Source of the DNA: UBA1479 sp040216635
GTDB lineage: Bacteria > Pseudomonadota > Alphaproteobacteria > Rhodospirillales > Casp-alpha2
Assembly: GCA_040216635.1 (NCBI GenBank)
Contig: JAVJOU010000029.1
Location: 248,001-312,000 of the forward strand
Direction of reading: 5' to 3'
DNA length: 64,000 bases
Positions 43,978 through 51,864 of the stretch are shown one piece after another. The position numbers and the translations under genes are program-made. Each line of letters opens with the position of its first letter. The stretch's first letter is position 1. Under the pieces are notes generated by a model that saw nothing but the letters and a program-made list of their open reading frames with translations, had not been told where the DNA came from and did no database searches.

Positions 43978-46083
43978 ATGGCTGAAACCGCCGCCACCGC
44001 TGAAGTTAATCCGGCCGGGTCGCCGCCCACGAACGAGGCGCCCCCGGAAGGAACCGGCGCCGCCCCTGAACAGGGCGACGACATTCCGTCTGCGAACAGT
44101 CTGCGGCCGATTCTGATCAAGGAACGGTTCGCCGTCGATCCCAAGACCCCGCTACCCGATCTGGATTCCCCCTCGGCCAAGGCCTTTATGGCCGAAGACC
44201 GGCGTGATATCGACCGCCCCGTTTTCGCCCTGATCTGCAACCCCGGCCTGCCGACCCGCGTGGGCGCCATGAATTCGCTGCGGGGGGCGGGGATCAAGGC
44301 ACTGGTCGGTATTCTGGAATGGGATGTGGAATATTGGCCACATATCCGCCAGCGGACGATGGTGCTCATCCTTGAACGGCCGCTGGGCGGCCGCGTGCTG
44401 CAGGACGGAAAATTCCGTATTTCCGAATACGACCTGCCCCGCAAGGTGATTGAGCCGCTTGCCGGCGCCCTGCAGGAAATGGCCTCCATCGGTGTTTCTC
44501 ACCGGGCGATTCGCCGCGACAACCTGTTCTTTATGGATACTGCCCGTCAGAACATTGCTTTCGGCGAATGCTATTCCTCACCGGCTGGATTCGATCAACC
44601 GGCCGTGTACGAACCGCCGGAACGGGCGATGGCCCCCCCGGCGGGCCGAGGGGTCGGAAATTCGCGGGATGATGCATACGCATTCGCCGTCACGATCATC
44701 GCATTGGCTTTGGAAAAAGACCCGGGCTCAGCCGAAGGCAACGACAAGATTCTGTCTGAAAAACTCGAACTTGGCTCCTATGCCGCCATCACGGGGAGCG
44801 AAAACCTTCCGCTGTCGTTGCTGGAACCGCTGCGCGGCATGCTGGGGGATGACCCACAACAGCGCTGGGGTCCGGAAGAGATCGATCTCTGGCTGTCCGG
44901 GCGCAAAATGTCGCCGCAGCAAAAACGTGCGGGCAAACGCGGGCAAACGCCTTTTGCATTCATGGGGCGCCACTATCAAAGCGTGCGCCAATTGGCCGAT
45001 GCTTTCACCAAGCATATCCCCGAAGGGGCCAAAGCCATCCGCGAAGACACCTTCGACACTTGGCTGCGCCGCTCCGTCGAAGACGTCAATCTAGCCAACG
45101 CGATCAAGAACGTGCTCGACGTCGCCAAGGCCCAGGCCGGGACGTTCGCCGGGTCGGACGAAATGCTCGTCACACGCGTCTCGGTCCTGATGGACCCGAT
45201 GGGGCCTATCCGGTTCAAGGGCTTTGTCTTCATGCTTGACGGGTTCGGCCCGGCCTTCGCCATGGATCTGCTGCGCACGGGCGATCCTCAAATCCCGGCC
45301 GAGATCATCGCCAAAGACATCCCCGATCTGTGGTTCCAGGCGCAGGAAACCTATGCGCCCGAGGCGTCGATCCACCAAAAGAACTTTTCGCAGCTCAAGA
45401 TCGTGCTTAACAACAAAGATCCTGGATTCGGAATTGAACGCTGCCTGTACGAAAGCAATCCGTCCCTGCCCTGCCAAAGCCAGCTTCTATTGCAGGAATA
45501 CGTTCTTGAGACGGAACATCTGTTGCCGGCGCTCGACCGCGCGGCGAACACACAGGACCTCAAATCCAAGCCGCTGGACCGGCATATCGCGGCGTTTATC
45601 ACCGCGCGCTTCAAGGAAGATATCAATCCGCACCTCAAGGCCCTGGCGTCTGAAAACCCGGATACGCAGACCATCGGCATGCTGTCGCTGCTTGCCTTCA
45701 TTCAATGGAAACTGAGGGTCGAGCCCGTTTATGGCTTGGCCAGCTGGGTCGGCGGACATTTAGGGCCTGCCATCAACGCCTACCATTCCAGATCGACCCG
45801 CAAAGAGATCGAACGCGAAATCCCCCGCCTTGTGCGGCGTGGGTCGCTGCCGGAATTGTTCGACCTGATGGACAACGCCGACCGTCGGCGCGAGGACATC
45901 GAGGGCTTTGAAGATGCCGTCGCCGAGTTTGCCGCAGCCGAATTGGAAATTCAGGACATCGAAGGCCGGGGCGAAGAACAACTGACCAAGGCCGAGCGAA
46001 CCGGCCAGCAATCCGCCGCCATGGGGTCCATCCTGATCACCATGTGCATCGTCATGATTCTGTTCATGGTCAAGGTGTTCTAG
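43978..46083 (+). CDS. Membrane-anchored protein kinase-like protein, predicted pseudokinase
   Basis: A 701-residue protein with a Pro/Ala/Glu-rich start, a eukaryotic-like kinase fold at ~80-315, an unfamiliar ~350-residue helical region and a C-terminal span (GSILITMCIVMILFMVKVF). The kinase landmarks are present but broken: the catalytic loop HRDxxxxN reads HRAIRRDN (H175-N182, Asp replaced by A177), DFG reads AFG (A194-G196), and the strand that should hold the ATP Lys reads VFALIC. The APE-like YEPPER and the later Asp of SRDDAYAFAV remain. So it should be a scaffold or nucleotide-free sensor rather than a kinase (inference). It is operonic with the next membrane protein (40-bp gap). Confidence 0.8.
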   Translation: MAETAATAEVNPAGSPPTNEAPPEGTGAAPEQGDDIPSANSLRPILIKERFAVDPKTPLPDLDSPSAKAFMAEDRRDIDRPVFALICNPGLPTRVGAMNSLRGAGIKALVGILEWDVEYWPHIRQRTMVLILERPLGGRVLQDGKFRISEYDLPRKVIEPLAGALQEMASIGVSHRAIRRDNLFFMDTARQNIAFGECYSSPAGFDQPAVYEPPERAMAPPAGRGVGNSRDDAYAFAVTIIALALEKDPGSAEGNDKILSEKLELGSYAAITGSENLPLSLLEPLRGMLGDDPQQRWGPEEIDLWLSGRKMSPQQKRAGKRGQTPFAFMGRHYQSVRQLADAFTKHIPEGAKAIREDTFDTWLRRSVEDVNLANAIKNVLDVAKAQAGTFAGSDEMLVTRVSVLMDPMGPIRFKGFVFMLDGFGPAFAMDLLRTGDPQIPAEIIAKDIPDLWFQAQETYAPEASIHQKNFSQLKIVLNNKDPGFGIERCLYESNPSLPCQSQLLLQEYVLETEHLLPALDRAANTQDLKSKPLDRHIAAFITARFKEDINPHLKALASENPDTQTIGMLSLLAFIQWKLRVEPVYGLASWVGGHLGPAINAYHSRSTRKEIEREIPRLVRRGSLPELFDLMDNADRRREDIEGFEDAVAEFAAAELEIQDIEGRGEEQLTKAERTGQQSAAMGSILITMCIVMILFMVKVF

Positions 46084-46123
46084 GAATGGCCGCTGCACCG
46101 CACATCGGGGGGGCTGTTAGCTC

Positions 46124-46783
46124 ATGGCGCTCCCAATGAACAGAGGCATGGCGCCGGGCCGGGGACGCGGGAAGTTCTGGATGTATTTCCTTTTGATCGC
46201 GGTCACGCTGATCGCGGTCGCCTTCCCGACCATCGTCGTCATTTCCGTCGGCATGCTGCTGTCGATCACATCCTTTTTTACGGACCGCACGGATCAGAAA
46301 TACGGCTTCTTCTGCATCGCCGGCCTGAACTTCGCCGGCGTCTTCCCTTATCTGATGGATTTATGGTCCGGGAACCACAACATCACCGGGGCGATGAACA
46401 TCATCACCGATGTGTTCGCCCTGGCGGTAATGTATGGATCGGCCATGGCAGGCTGGGTCATCTACACCGTGATCCCGCCGGTCATTACCTCATTCATGAC
46501 GGTCCTGACCGAACGGCGGTTGTCCGCACTGCGCGCCAACCAACGGCGTATTGTCGAAGAATGGGGCGACGAGGTCACCATGGGCATCCGCGCACCGGGT
46601 GCAGATGCACCCGTCTCCCATGCGCCAAGCCCCGGAGGGGCTCCCGGACAAGAGCCCCCCGTCGAAGGGCCGGGCGGCGGCGTTCAGGCCGCCATGGAGG
46701 CCCTTCAGGCGGTCGAAGCCCGAGAACAGGAACAGGGCGACACCCCTCCCGCGGAGGGCGCGGAAACGACACCGCCGGGCTGA
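46124..46783 (+). CDS. Multi-pass membrane protein, partner of the pseudokinase
   Basis: A 219-residue protein with four probable spans in the first ~130 residues (FWMYFLLIAVTLIAVAFPTI, VVISVGMLLSITSFF, YGFFCIAGLNFAGVFPYLM, and the MYGSAMAGWVIYTVIPPV region) and a cytoplasmic tail of ~90 residues rich in Pro, Gly, Ala and Glu. I do not recognise a family. The tight spacing after the tail-anchored pseudokinase suggests the two form one membrane complex. An ATG a few codons later (MNRG) is an alternative start. Confidence 0.7.
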   Translation: MALPMNRGMAPGRGRGKFWMYFLLIAVTLIAVAFPTIVVISVGMLLSITSFFTDRTDQKYGFFCIAGLNFAGVFPYLMDLWSGNHNITGAMNIITDVFALAVMYGSAMAGWVIYTVIPPVITSFMTVLTERRLSALRANQRRIVEEWGDEVTMGIRAPGADAPVSHAPSPGGAPGQEPPVEGPGGGVQAAMEALQAVEAREQEQGDTPPAEGAETTPPG

Positions 46784-46785
46784 CA

Positions 46786-46803
46786 CCCGGCCCTGGGGCC
46801 GGG
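46786..46803. terminator. Hairpin between convergent genes before rpoH
   Basis: CCCGGCC (46786-46792) pairs with GGCCGGG (46797-46803) around CTGG, in the 32-bp gap between the membrane protein stop and rpoH stop. A second weaker arm pairs upstream. No T-run follows, so it is a weak bidirectional terminator at best. Confidence 0.45.
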
Positions 46804-46815
46804 CATCACCCAGGT

Positions 46816-47706
46816 CTAATTTGAAATACGCCGGTCAATAACCGCGTTCTTCACCGACTTCTGAAGCTTTTCGAACGCCCGGACCTCGATCTGGCGGATG
46901 CGCTCGCGCGAGATTCCGTATTCCGCCGATAAATCCTGCAGGGTTGCGGGGCTGTCCTTCAGACGCCGTTCGGAAATGATGTGGCGTTCGCGTTCACTGA
47001 GTGACTGCAACGCCGCGTCGAGCATGCCGCGCCGTTCGCTCAGTTCCTGCCGGTCGGCCAGGTCGGTTTCCTGGTCTTCGCTGTCTTCGACCAGCCAATC
47101 CTGCCATTCACCGTCCGCATCCTGACGCAAGGGGGCATTCAGGGAATGGTCGGCACCTGCAAGTCGGCGGTTCATGTTGACGACTTCGACTTCCGACACG
47201 TCCAACCGGTGCGCAATCTCCGATACCTGATCGGGGTGCAGGTCGCCTTCGTCGATGGCCTGCATCTGCGCCTTCATCTTGCGCAGATTGAAGAACAGCT
47301 TTTTCTGCGCCGCCGTGGTGCCCATTTTGACCAAAGACCACGACCGCAGGATGTATTCCTGAATCGCCGCCCTGATCCACCACATGGCATAGGTCGCAAG
47401 CCGGAAACCACGTTCCGGATCGAACCGTTTGACCGCCTGCATCATGCCGACGTTGCCTTCGGAAATCAGTTCACCCACGGGCAAGCCGTAACCGCGGTAG
47501 CCCATGGCGATTTTCGCCACCAGGCGCAGGTGACTTGTCACCAGGCGGCGGGCCGCCTCTTCATCTTGATTTTCCTGCCAGCGCCGGGCGAGTTCGACTT
47601 CCTCTTCCGGTTCCAGCATCGGGAACTCCCGGATGCGGTAGAGATACCGCGACAGATTGTCATCCGGGGAAAAACTCAAATCCCTGTCAGGGGCCATGTA
47701 ACCCAT
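46816..47706 (-). CDS. rpoH: RNA polymerase sigma factor RpoH (heat-shock sigma-32)
   Basis: A 296-residue sigma-70-family factor. Region 2 is RYLYRIREFPML ... LRLVAKIAMGYRGYGLPVGELISEGNVG and FRLATYAMWWIRAAIQEYIL; the RpoH box QKKLFFNLRKMK is diagnostic of sigma-32, and region 4.2 has LQDLSAEYGISRERIRQIEVRAFEKL. It directs heat-shock transcription and is degraded via DnaK and FtsH. The frame is open upstream, but the ATG at 47706 (MGYMAPDRDL) gives normal size. A pair of direct repeats lies in the upstream region shared with the end of rluD. Confidence 0.97.
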   Translation of the reverse strand: MGYMAPDRDLSFSPDDNLSRYLYRIREFPMLEPEEEVELARRWQENQDEEAARRLVTSHLRLVAKIAMGYRGYGLPVGELISEGNVGMMQAVKRFDPERGFRLATYAMWWIRAAIQEYILRSWSLVKMGTTAAQKKLFFNLRKMKAQMQAIDEGDLHPDQVSEIAHRLDVSEVEVVNMNRRLAGADHSLNAPLRQDADGEWQDWLVEDSEDQETDLADRQELSERRGMLDAALQSLSERERHIISERRLKDSPATLQDLSAEYGISRERIRQIEVRAFEKLQKSVKNAVIDRRISN

Positions 47707-47796
47707 GATGTCGATTTTCCTTTTGTCCGGACGCAGCGGACCCGCCGCCAACCTGACGGTCAGAAGGAGGGTGTTTTTCGCGCTGCGCTAAACCAT

Positions 47797-47834
47797 ACCA
47801 ATTTGCTCGGATATTAACCGACCAAATTGCTCAG
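47797..47834. repeat. Direct repeats upstream of rpoH
   Basis: ACCAATTTGCTCGG (47797-47810) and ACCAAATTGCTCAG (47821-47834) match at 12 of 14 positions, 24 bp start to start, about 90-130 bp before the rpoH start. They also contain partly palindromic cores. They may bind a regulator of rpoH. Confidence 0.45.
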
Positions 47835-47846
47835 GTACAGGAAATT

Positions 47847-48821
47847 CTAAATCGACCGGAAAAGGTCACATATTTCATTGATATATATATGATTTTCAGA
47901 AGAGAAGCTGAGCGCCTCCCCGGTGACCGGGTGCTGAAATCCCAGAATATATGCGTGGAGGGCTTGGCTTTTATAGCCTGAAAGGGCAGCCCTAAGCTCC
48001 TGCGGCACCGCTGTCGGGCGGGCCCGCCGGCCGCCATACAAGGGGTCGCCGATCACCGGATAGCCGATCGACGCCAAGTGGACGCGAATCTGATGCGTGC
48101 GGCCCGTCGCCAACCGGCATTCGACCAATGCGGCCCGGTCGTGGAAGCGCTCGACGACACGATAAAAGGTTTTCGCGAACTTGCCCGCCCCGGCCTGCCG
48201 TACGGCCATTTTCTTGCGGTTCCTGGGATCCCGGCCGATGTTGGCTTCGATCTCGCCTTCGGCCGGATGGGGCACGCCGTAGACGACGGCCCGGTAGGCC
48301 CGATCGATGGAATGATCTTCGAACTGGGCGGCAAGCCCCCGGTGCGCCGCATCGGTCTTGGCCGCCACCATCAGGCCGGATGTTTCCTTGTCCAGCCGAT
48401 GAACAATGCCGGGGCGCTCGACCCCGCCGATCCCGGAAAGCGATCCCTTGCAATGGGCCAGCAGGGCATTGACCAATGTCCCGTCCGCATTGCCGGCCGC
48501 CGGATGCACGACCAGGCCCTGGGGCTTGTCGATGACGATCAGGTGGTCGTCCTCGAACACGATGACGAGCGGGATATCCTGGGCCTCGGGCTGGGCCGGC
48601 ACGGGCGGCGGGATGGTCACGGTAAAGGCCTCTCCGGCCCGGACCTTGCGCTTGGCTTCGGCCACAACGCGTTCCCGGCCGTCGATGATTTGTCCGTCGG
48701 ACAACAGGGCCTGGATACGGGCGCGGGACAATTCCGGCAAAAGAACCGCCAACGCCTTGTCCAGGCGTTCGCCGGCAAGGTCCGTGGGCACGGTCAGGGT
48801 GTGATGTTCGCTCATGGGCAT
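47847..48821 (-). CDS. rluD: 23S rRNA pseudouridine synthase, RluD type
   Basis: A 324-residue enzyme. An S4 RNA-binding domain (~12-75, GERLDKALAVLLPELSRARIQALL) precedes the pseudouridine synthase domain with the catalytic Asp in VHRLDKETSGLMV and LATGRTHQIRVHL and FYRVVERF-like segments. RluD modifies 23S helix 69 (U1911, U1915, U1917 in E. coli numbering). An ATG two codons downstream (48815) is an alternative start. It sits upstream of rpoH on the same strand, with a small membrane protein diverging behind it. Confidence 0.95.
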   Translation of the reverse strand: MPMSEHHTLTVPTDLAGERLDKALAVLLPELSRARIQALLSDGQIIDGRERVVAEAKRKVRAGEAFTVTIPPPVPAQPEAQDIPLVIVFEDDHLIVIDKPQGLVVHPAAGNADGTLVNALLAHCKGSLSGIGGVERPGIVHRLDKETSGLMVAAKTDAAHRGLAAQFEDHSIDRAYRAVVYGVPHPAEGEIEANIGRDPRNRKKMAVRQAGAGKFAKTFYRVVERFHDRAALVECRLATGRTHQIRVHLASIGYPVIGDPLYGGRRARPTAVPQELRAALSGYKSQALHAYILGFQHPVTGEALSFSSENHIYINEICDLFRSI

Positions 48822-48909
48822 GGAGAAAACGCCTGGGGCATCAGCCTGTCAAGCACGGCAAGTTCAACCATGCTTGACAGCCCCCGCCCCCCGTTGCACT
48901 TAAAAGCCC

Positions 48910-49263
48910 ATGCAAGCGGTATTGAAATTCATCGTCATCGGCATGGGCATGCTGATCGTCCTGGGGCTGGGCCTGTTGGTGTTCGGTTTCTACAAAACCA
49001 GCCAGGATCCGAACTGGCGCCTGTTCGGCGAAACGGAAGCCCCGGCAGGCGGGGTCGCGGGAACGCCCCCACCCCCGGGCCTGGCACCGCCCGTGCCCGT
49101 TTCCGGCGATATCGAACTGGGCCTGCCCACGGGCTGCGAGATCAAGGGCGTGACGCAACTGGGCGGACAGATCTATGTGCTGACCCAGCCCGCCGGTGTC
49201 TGCGGCCAGGTGCTGATCGTCGATCCGGCGACGGGCCGCGTCACGGGCCGGATCAAACCATAG
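48910..49263 (+). CDS. Small membrane-anchored protein of unknown function
   Basis: A 117-residue protein: one N-terminal span (FIVIGMGMLIVLGLGLLVFGFY), a Pro/Gly-rich linker and a short beta-rich domain with two Cys (PTGCEIKGV, AGVCGQVLIVDPATG), likely disulphide-linked in the periplasm. I do not recognise the family, but the order rluD / this protein / JAMM peptidase looks familiar in alphaproteobacteria. The JAMM gene starts 6 nt after its stop. Confidence 0.7.
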   Translation: MQAVLKFIVIGMGMLIVLGLGLLVFGFYKTSQDPNWRLFGETEAPAGGVAGTPPPPGLAPPVPVSGDIELGLPTGCEIKGVTQLGGQIYVLTQPAGVCGQVLIVDPATGRVTGRIKP

Positions 49264-49268
49264 GCCAC

Positions 49269-49706
49269 GTGCCGGTGCTGACGATTTCCCAGAACCTGTT
49301 GGACCAGATCACCCGCGCCGCCGAGGATGCCTTTCCCCATGAATGCTGCGGCCTGCTGGCGGGACGTGACATACAGAACGGCGGCTCGACCGTGACCCGG
49401 GTGGTGCCGTCGGTGAATGTCGCCGAGACCGATCACGAGGATTCCTTCGAAGTCGATCCCCAGGTGCGGTTTGACCTGATGCGGACCCTGGACGGCACGG
49501 ATGAGCGCATCGTCGGCCATTATCATTCCCATCCGGGCGGGCCGGCGGAGCCCAGCGCCACGGATTTGAGCATGACCTATGAGACGGACCTGATCTGGGT
49601 CATCGTTTCGGTCAAGAATGGCAAGGCGGTCGATACCCGTGCCCATGGCGTCGCCCCCGACCGTTCGGCGTTCCATCCCATTCCTATCGACCGCGTCGCG
49701 AATTGA
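49269..49706 (+). CDS. JAMM/MPN+ (M67-type) metallopeptidase
   Basis: A 145-residue metalloprotease. The JAMM zinc site is complete: E25 in HECCGLLAG, then H86 and H88 in HYHSHPGG, S96 and D99 in SATDLS, giving ExnHxHx7Sx2D. Bacterial JAMM proteins cleave ubiquitin-like small-molecule-conjugate tails, for instance in ThiS/MoaD-type sulphur carriers, but no such carrier or E1-like gene is adjacent. The start is GTG at 49269, 6 nt after the previous stop; the frame is open upstream but only as a shadow of rluD. Confidence 0.9.
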   Translation: MPVLTISQNLLDQITRAAEDAFPHECCGLLAGRDIQNGGSTVTRVVPSVNVAETDHEDSFEVDPQVRFDLMRTLDGTDERIVGHYHSHPGGPAEPSATDLSMTYETDLIWVIVSVKNGKAVDTRAHGVAPDRSAFHPIPIDRVAN

Positions 49707-49730
49707 TCCCAACCCAAGGAGCCCACGCCC

Positions 49731-50774
49731 ATGAATTTCGCATCGGACAACACGGCGGGCGCCCATCCCGACATCATGATGGCCATCGCCCGGGCCAATG
49801 ACGGGCGCACAATGCCCTATGGCCACGACGAAGGGACCGAAGCGGCCCGCCAGCGGGTGTGCGAGGTATTCGAAACCGATGCCAGGGTGTTCTTCGTGCC
49901 CACGGGCACGGCGGCGAACGGGCTGGCGGTGGCCTCGCTCACCCCGGCCTGGGGAGCCGTCGTCTGCCACGAAACAGCTCATATCTTCGACCATGAATGC
50001 AACGGCCCGGTGATGTATTCAGGCGGGGCCCGGCTGATCGGCCTTGCCGGGACGGGCGGCAAGATTACGCCCGACGCGGTCGAAGCCGCGACCCTGGAAG
50101 GCCGGGGGGACGAGCATTATTCCCAGGTCCGCGCCGTTTCCGTCACGCAATTGACGGAAAAGGGCACGGCCTACCGGGTCGCGGAGATCGCCGCCATCGC
50201 CGATGTCTGCCGCGCCCATGACTTGCACCTGCATATGGACGGCGCCCGGTTCGCCAATGCTGTTGCCGGGCTGAACTGTTCACCCGCGGACATGACCTGG
50301 AAGGCCGGCGTGGACGCTCTGTCGTTCGGCGGCACCAAGAACGGCGCCTTGGCATTGGAGGCGGTGGTGTTCTTCAACCCGTCCCTGGGCGAAGATTTTC
50401 TCTACCTGCAGAAACGGTCCGGCCATGTGCTGTCCAAAATGCGGCTGATGACGGCACAGATGGAGGCCTATCTGACGGATGGTCTGTGGCTGAACAATGC
50501 CCGCCATTCCAATGCCATGGCACGCAAACTGGCCGAAGGCCTTTCGACCTTGGGTGTTGAGATGTCAAACCCTGTCGACGGCAACCAGGTCTTTCCCCTG
50601 ATCCCCACCGCCATGGCCGATGCCTTGAAGGCCAAAGGCTTTCTATTCTACGACCGGGGCACCGTCGACGGCGAAGGCGACCAGGGACGCCATCGCATCC
50701 GACTGGTCACGGCCTTCAACACGCCCGAGGATGATGTGGACGCCTTTCTGGAAACAGCCAGGGCCGCCGCCTGA
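49731..50774 (+). CDS. Threonine aldolase, low-specificity type
   Basis: A 347-residue PLP enzyme. It opens with FASDNTAGAHPDIMMAI, has the ETAHIFDHECNG segment and the PLP Lys K203 in LSFGGTKNGALALEAVVF. It cleaves beta-hydroxy-alpha-amino acids, chiefly L-threonine and L-allo-threonine, to glycine and an aldehyde. It follows the JAMM gene by 24 bp and may share the transcript. L-type is inferred from fold type I; stereospecificity cannot be seen. Confidence 0.92.
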   Translation: MNFASDNTAGAHPDIMMAIARANDGRTMPYGHDEGTEAARQRVCEVFETDARVFFVPTGTAANGLAVASLTPAWGAVVCHETAHIFDHECNGPVMYSGGARLIGLAGTGGKITPDAVEAATLEGRGDEHYSQVRAVSVTQLTEKGTAYRVAEIAAIADVCRAHDLHLHMDGARFANAVAGLNCSPADMTWKAGVDALSFGGTKNGALALEAVVFFNPSLGEDFLYLQKRSGHVLSKMRLMTAQMEAYLTDGLWLNNARHSNAMARKLAEGLSTLGVEMSNPVDGNQVFPLIPTAMADALKAKGFLFYDRGTVDGEGDQGRHRIRLVTAFNTPEDDVDAFLETARAAA

Positions 50775-50802
50775 ACCGGCCCTTAAGCCGACAGGCGGAC
50801 GG

Positions 50803-51864
50803 TCAGCCTTTTTGCCGCTCCGTCAGGTCGGGCCACATGTTTTCCGCACCCCGCGCCAGCACCCGGCGGCCGATTTCCTCGGCCCAATAGGTTTCGGCCC
50901 CGAATTCTCCCCGCCAGGCCCAAAGCCTGCGCGTGGTGAAATGAAGCTCGTGCTCGTAGGTGAAGCCGATCGCCCCGTGACTTTGATGGGCCGCGTCATA
51001 GACGATATCCGCCGCCTCGCCGGCCACGACCTTGGCGGCGGCGATATCCCATTCCGCATTGGCCAGGTCGTCCCCCGCCCGGTCCAGGGCAAGAAACGCC
51101 GTTTCCGCCGCCGACCGGGCCTGGGCCGCGCGTGCCGCCGCACGGGACAGCATCTGCTGTATGGCCTGGAATTTGGCAAGCGGGCGGCCGAACTGTTCCC
51201 GGTCGCAGACATGGCTGACCGTCAACGCCACCGCCCATTCCATGGCACCGGCCATCTGGGCCGCGCGCATGACCGCCCCCAACAAGCGGGAAACGGAAAC
51301 ACTACCCTTGGCGGGAAGCAGGCCGGATGCCGCCGGTTCGGCCTTGGCGAAGGTCACCGTGTCACGGCCGTCACCGGCCATGTTGACATCGGGTGAAATG
51401 GTCGCCGCGTCGGACGGGATCAACAGCACCGTGCCATCGACCTCGGCCACCAGATGTCCGGCACGGGACGCCCAAGGCACACCTTCGGCCGTGCCGCTAA
51501 GTACCCCATCGGAAAAATCCAGCCCGTCAGAACCGTCGATCAGGGCAAGCGGGCCCGACGGCACATCGATCCCCGCCATCCCCAGAAGCCAGCCCGCCGC
51601 CATGGTTTCGACCAAAGGCACGGGGGCACGTTTGCGCCCCGCCGCGAAGGCGATAACAAAGGCATCGGCAAAGGTCGCCCCCATGCCGCCGCGCGCTTCG
51701 GGCGCCAAAGGCTGCGTCAGGCCGTTTTCTTCCAGCACACGCCACAACTCTTCCGGCCAGGTGCCTTCTTCGGCGGCACCCAGAACCTCACGGGTGACAT
51801 GATCTTCCAACAGACGCCCGGCGGTTTCCGCCAGGATGTTGGCCATTTCGCTTGTACCGGTCAT
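50803..51864 (-). CDS. Acyl-CoA dehydrogenase, second of a pair
   Basis: A 353-residue flavin-dependent dehydrogenase. An N-terminal helical part (GLTQPLAPEARGGMGATFADA), a middle domain, and a C-terminal helical bundle (QFGRPLAKFQAIQQML, YDAAHQSHGAIGFTYEHELH). It introduces a double bond in an acyl-CoA. The mid-domain is shorter and more divergent than in its neighbour, as in the small partner of heteromeric acyl-CoA dehydrogenases (as for steroid or cyclic acyl chains). Start overlaps the larger gene's stop by one base (TGATG), so both are likely made 1:1. Confidence 0.9.
   Translation of the reverse strand: MTGTSEMANILAETAGRLLEDHVTREVLGAAEEGTWPEELWRVLEENGLTQPLAPEARGGMGATFADAFVIAFAAGRKRAPVPLVETMAAGWLLGMAGIDVPSGPLALIDGSDGLDFSDGVLSGTAEGVPWASRAGHLVAEVDGTVLLIPSDAATISPDVNMAGDGRDTVTFAKAEPAASGLLPAKGSVSVSRLLGAVMRAAQMAGAMEWAVALTVSHVCDREQFGRPLAKFQAIQQMLSRAAARAAQARSAAETAFLALDRAGDDLANAEWDIAAAKVVAGEAADIVYDAAHQSHGAIGFTYEHELHFTTRRLWAWRGEFGAETYWAEEIGRRVLARGAENMWPDLTERQKG

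Noticed and set aside
48078..49268. Forward frame upstream of the JAMM gene, open for about 400 codons
   Set aside because: This is read-through of the reverse-strand rluD and intergenic DNA; the JAMM fold begins at the GTG at 49269 and nothing upstream resembles a protein family.
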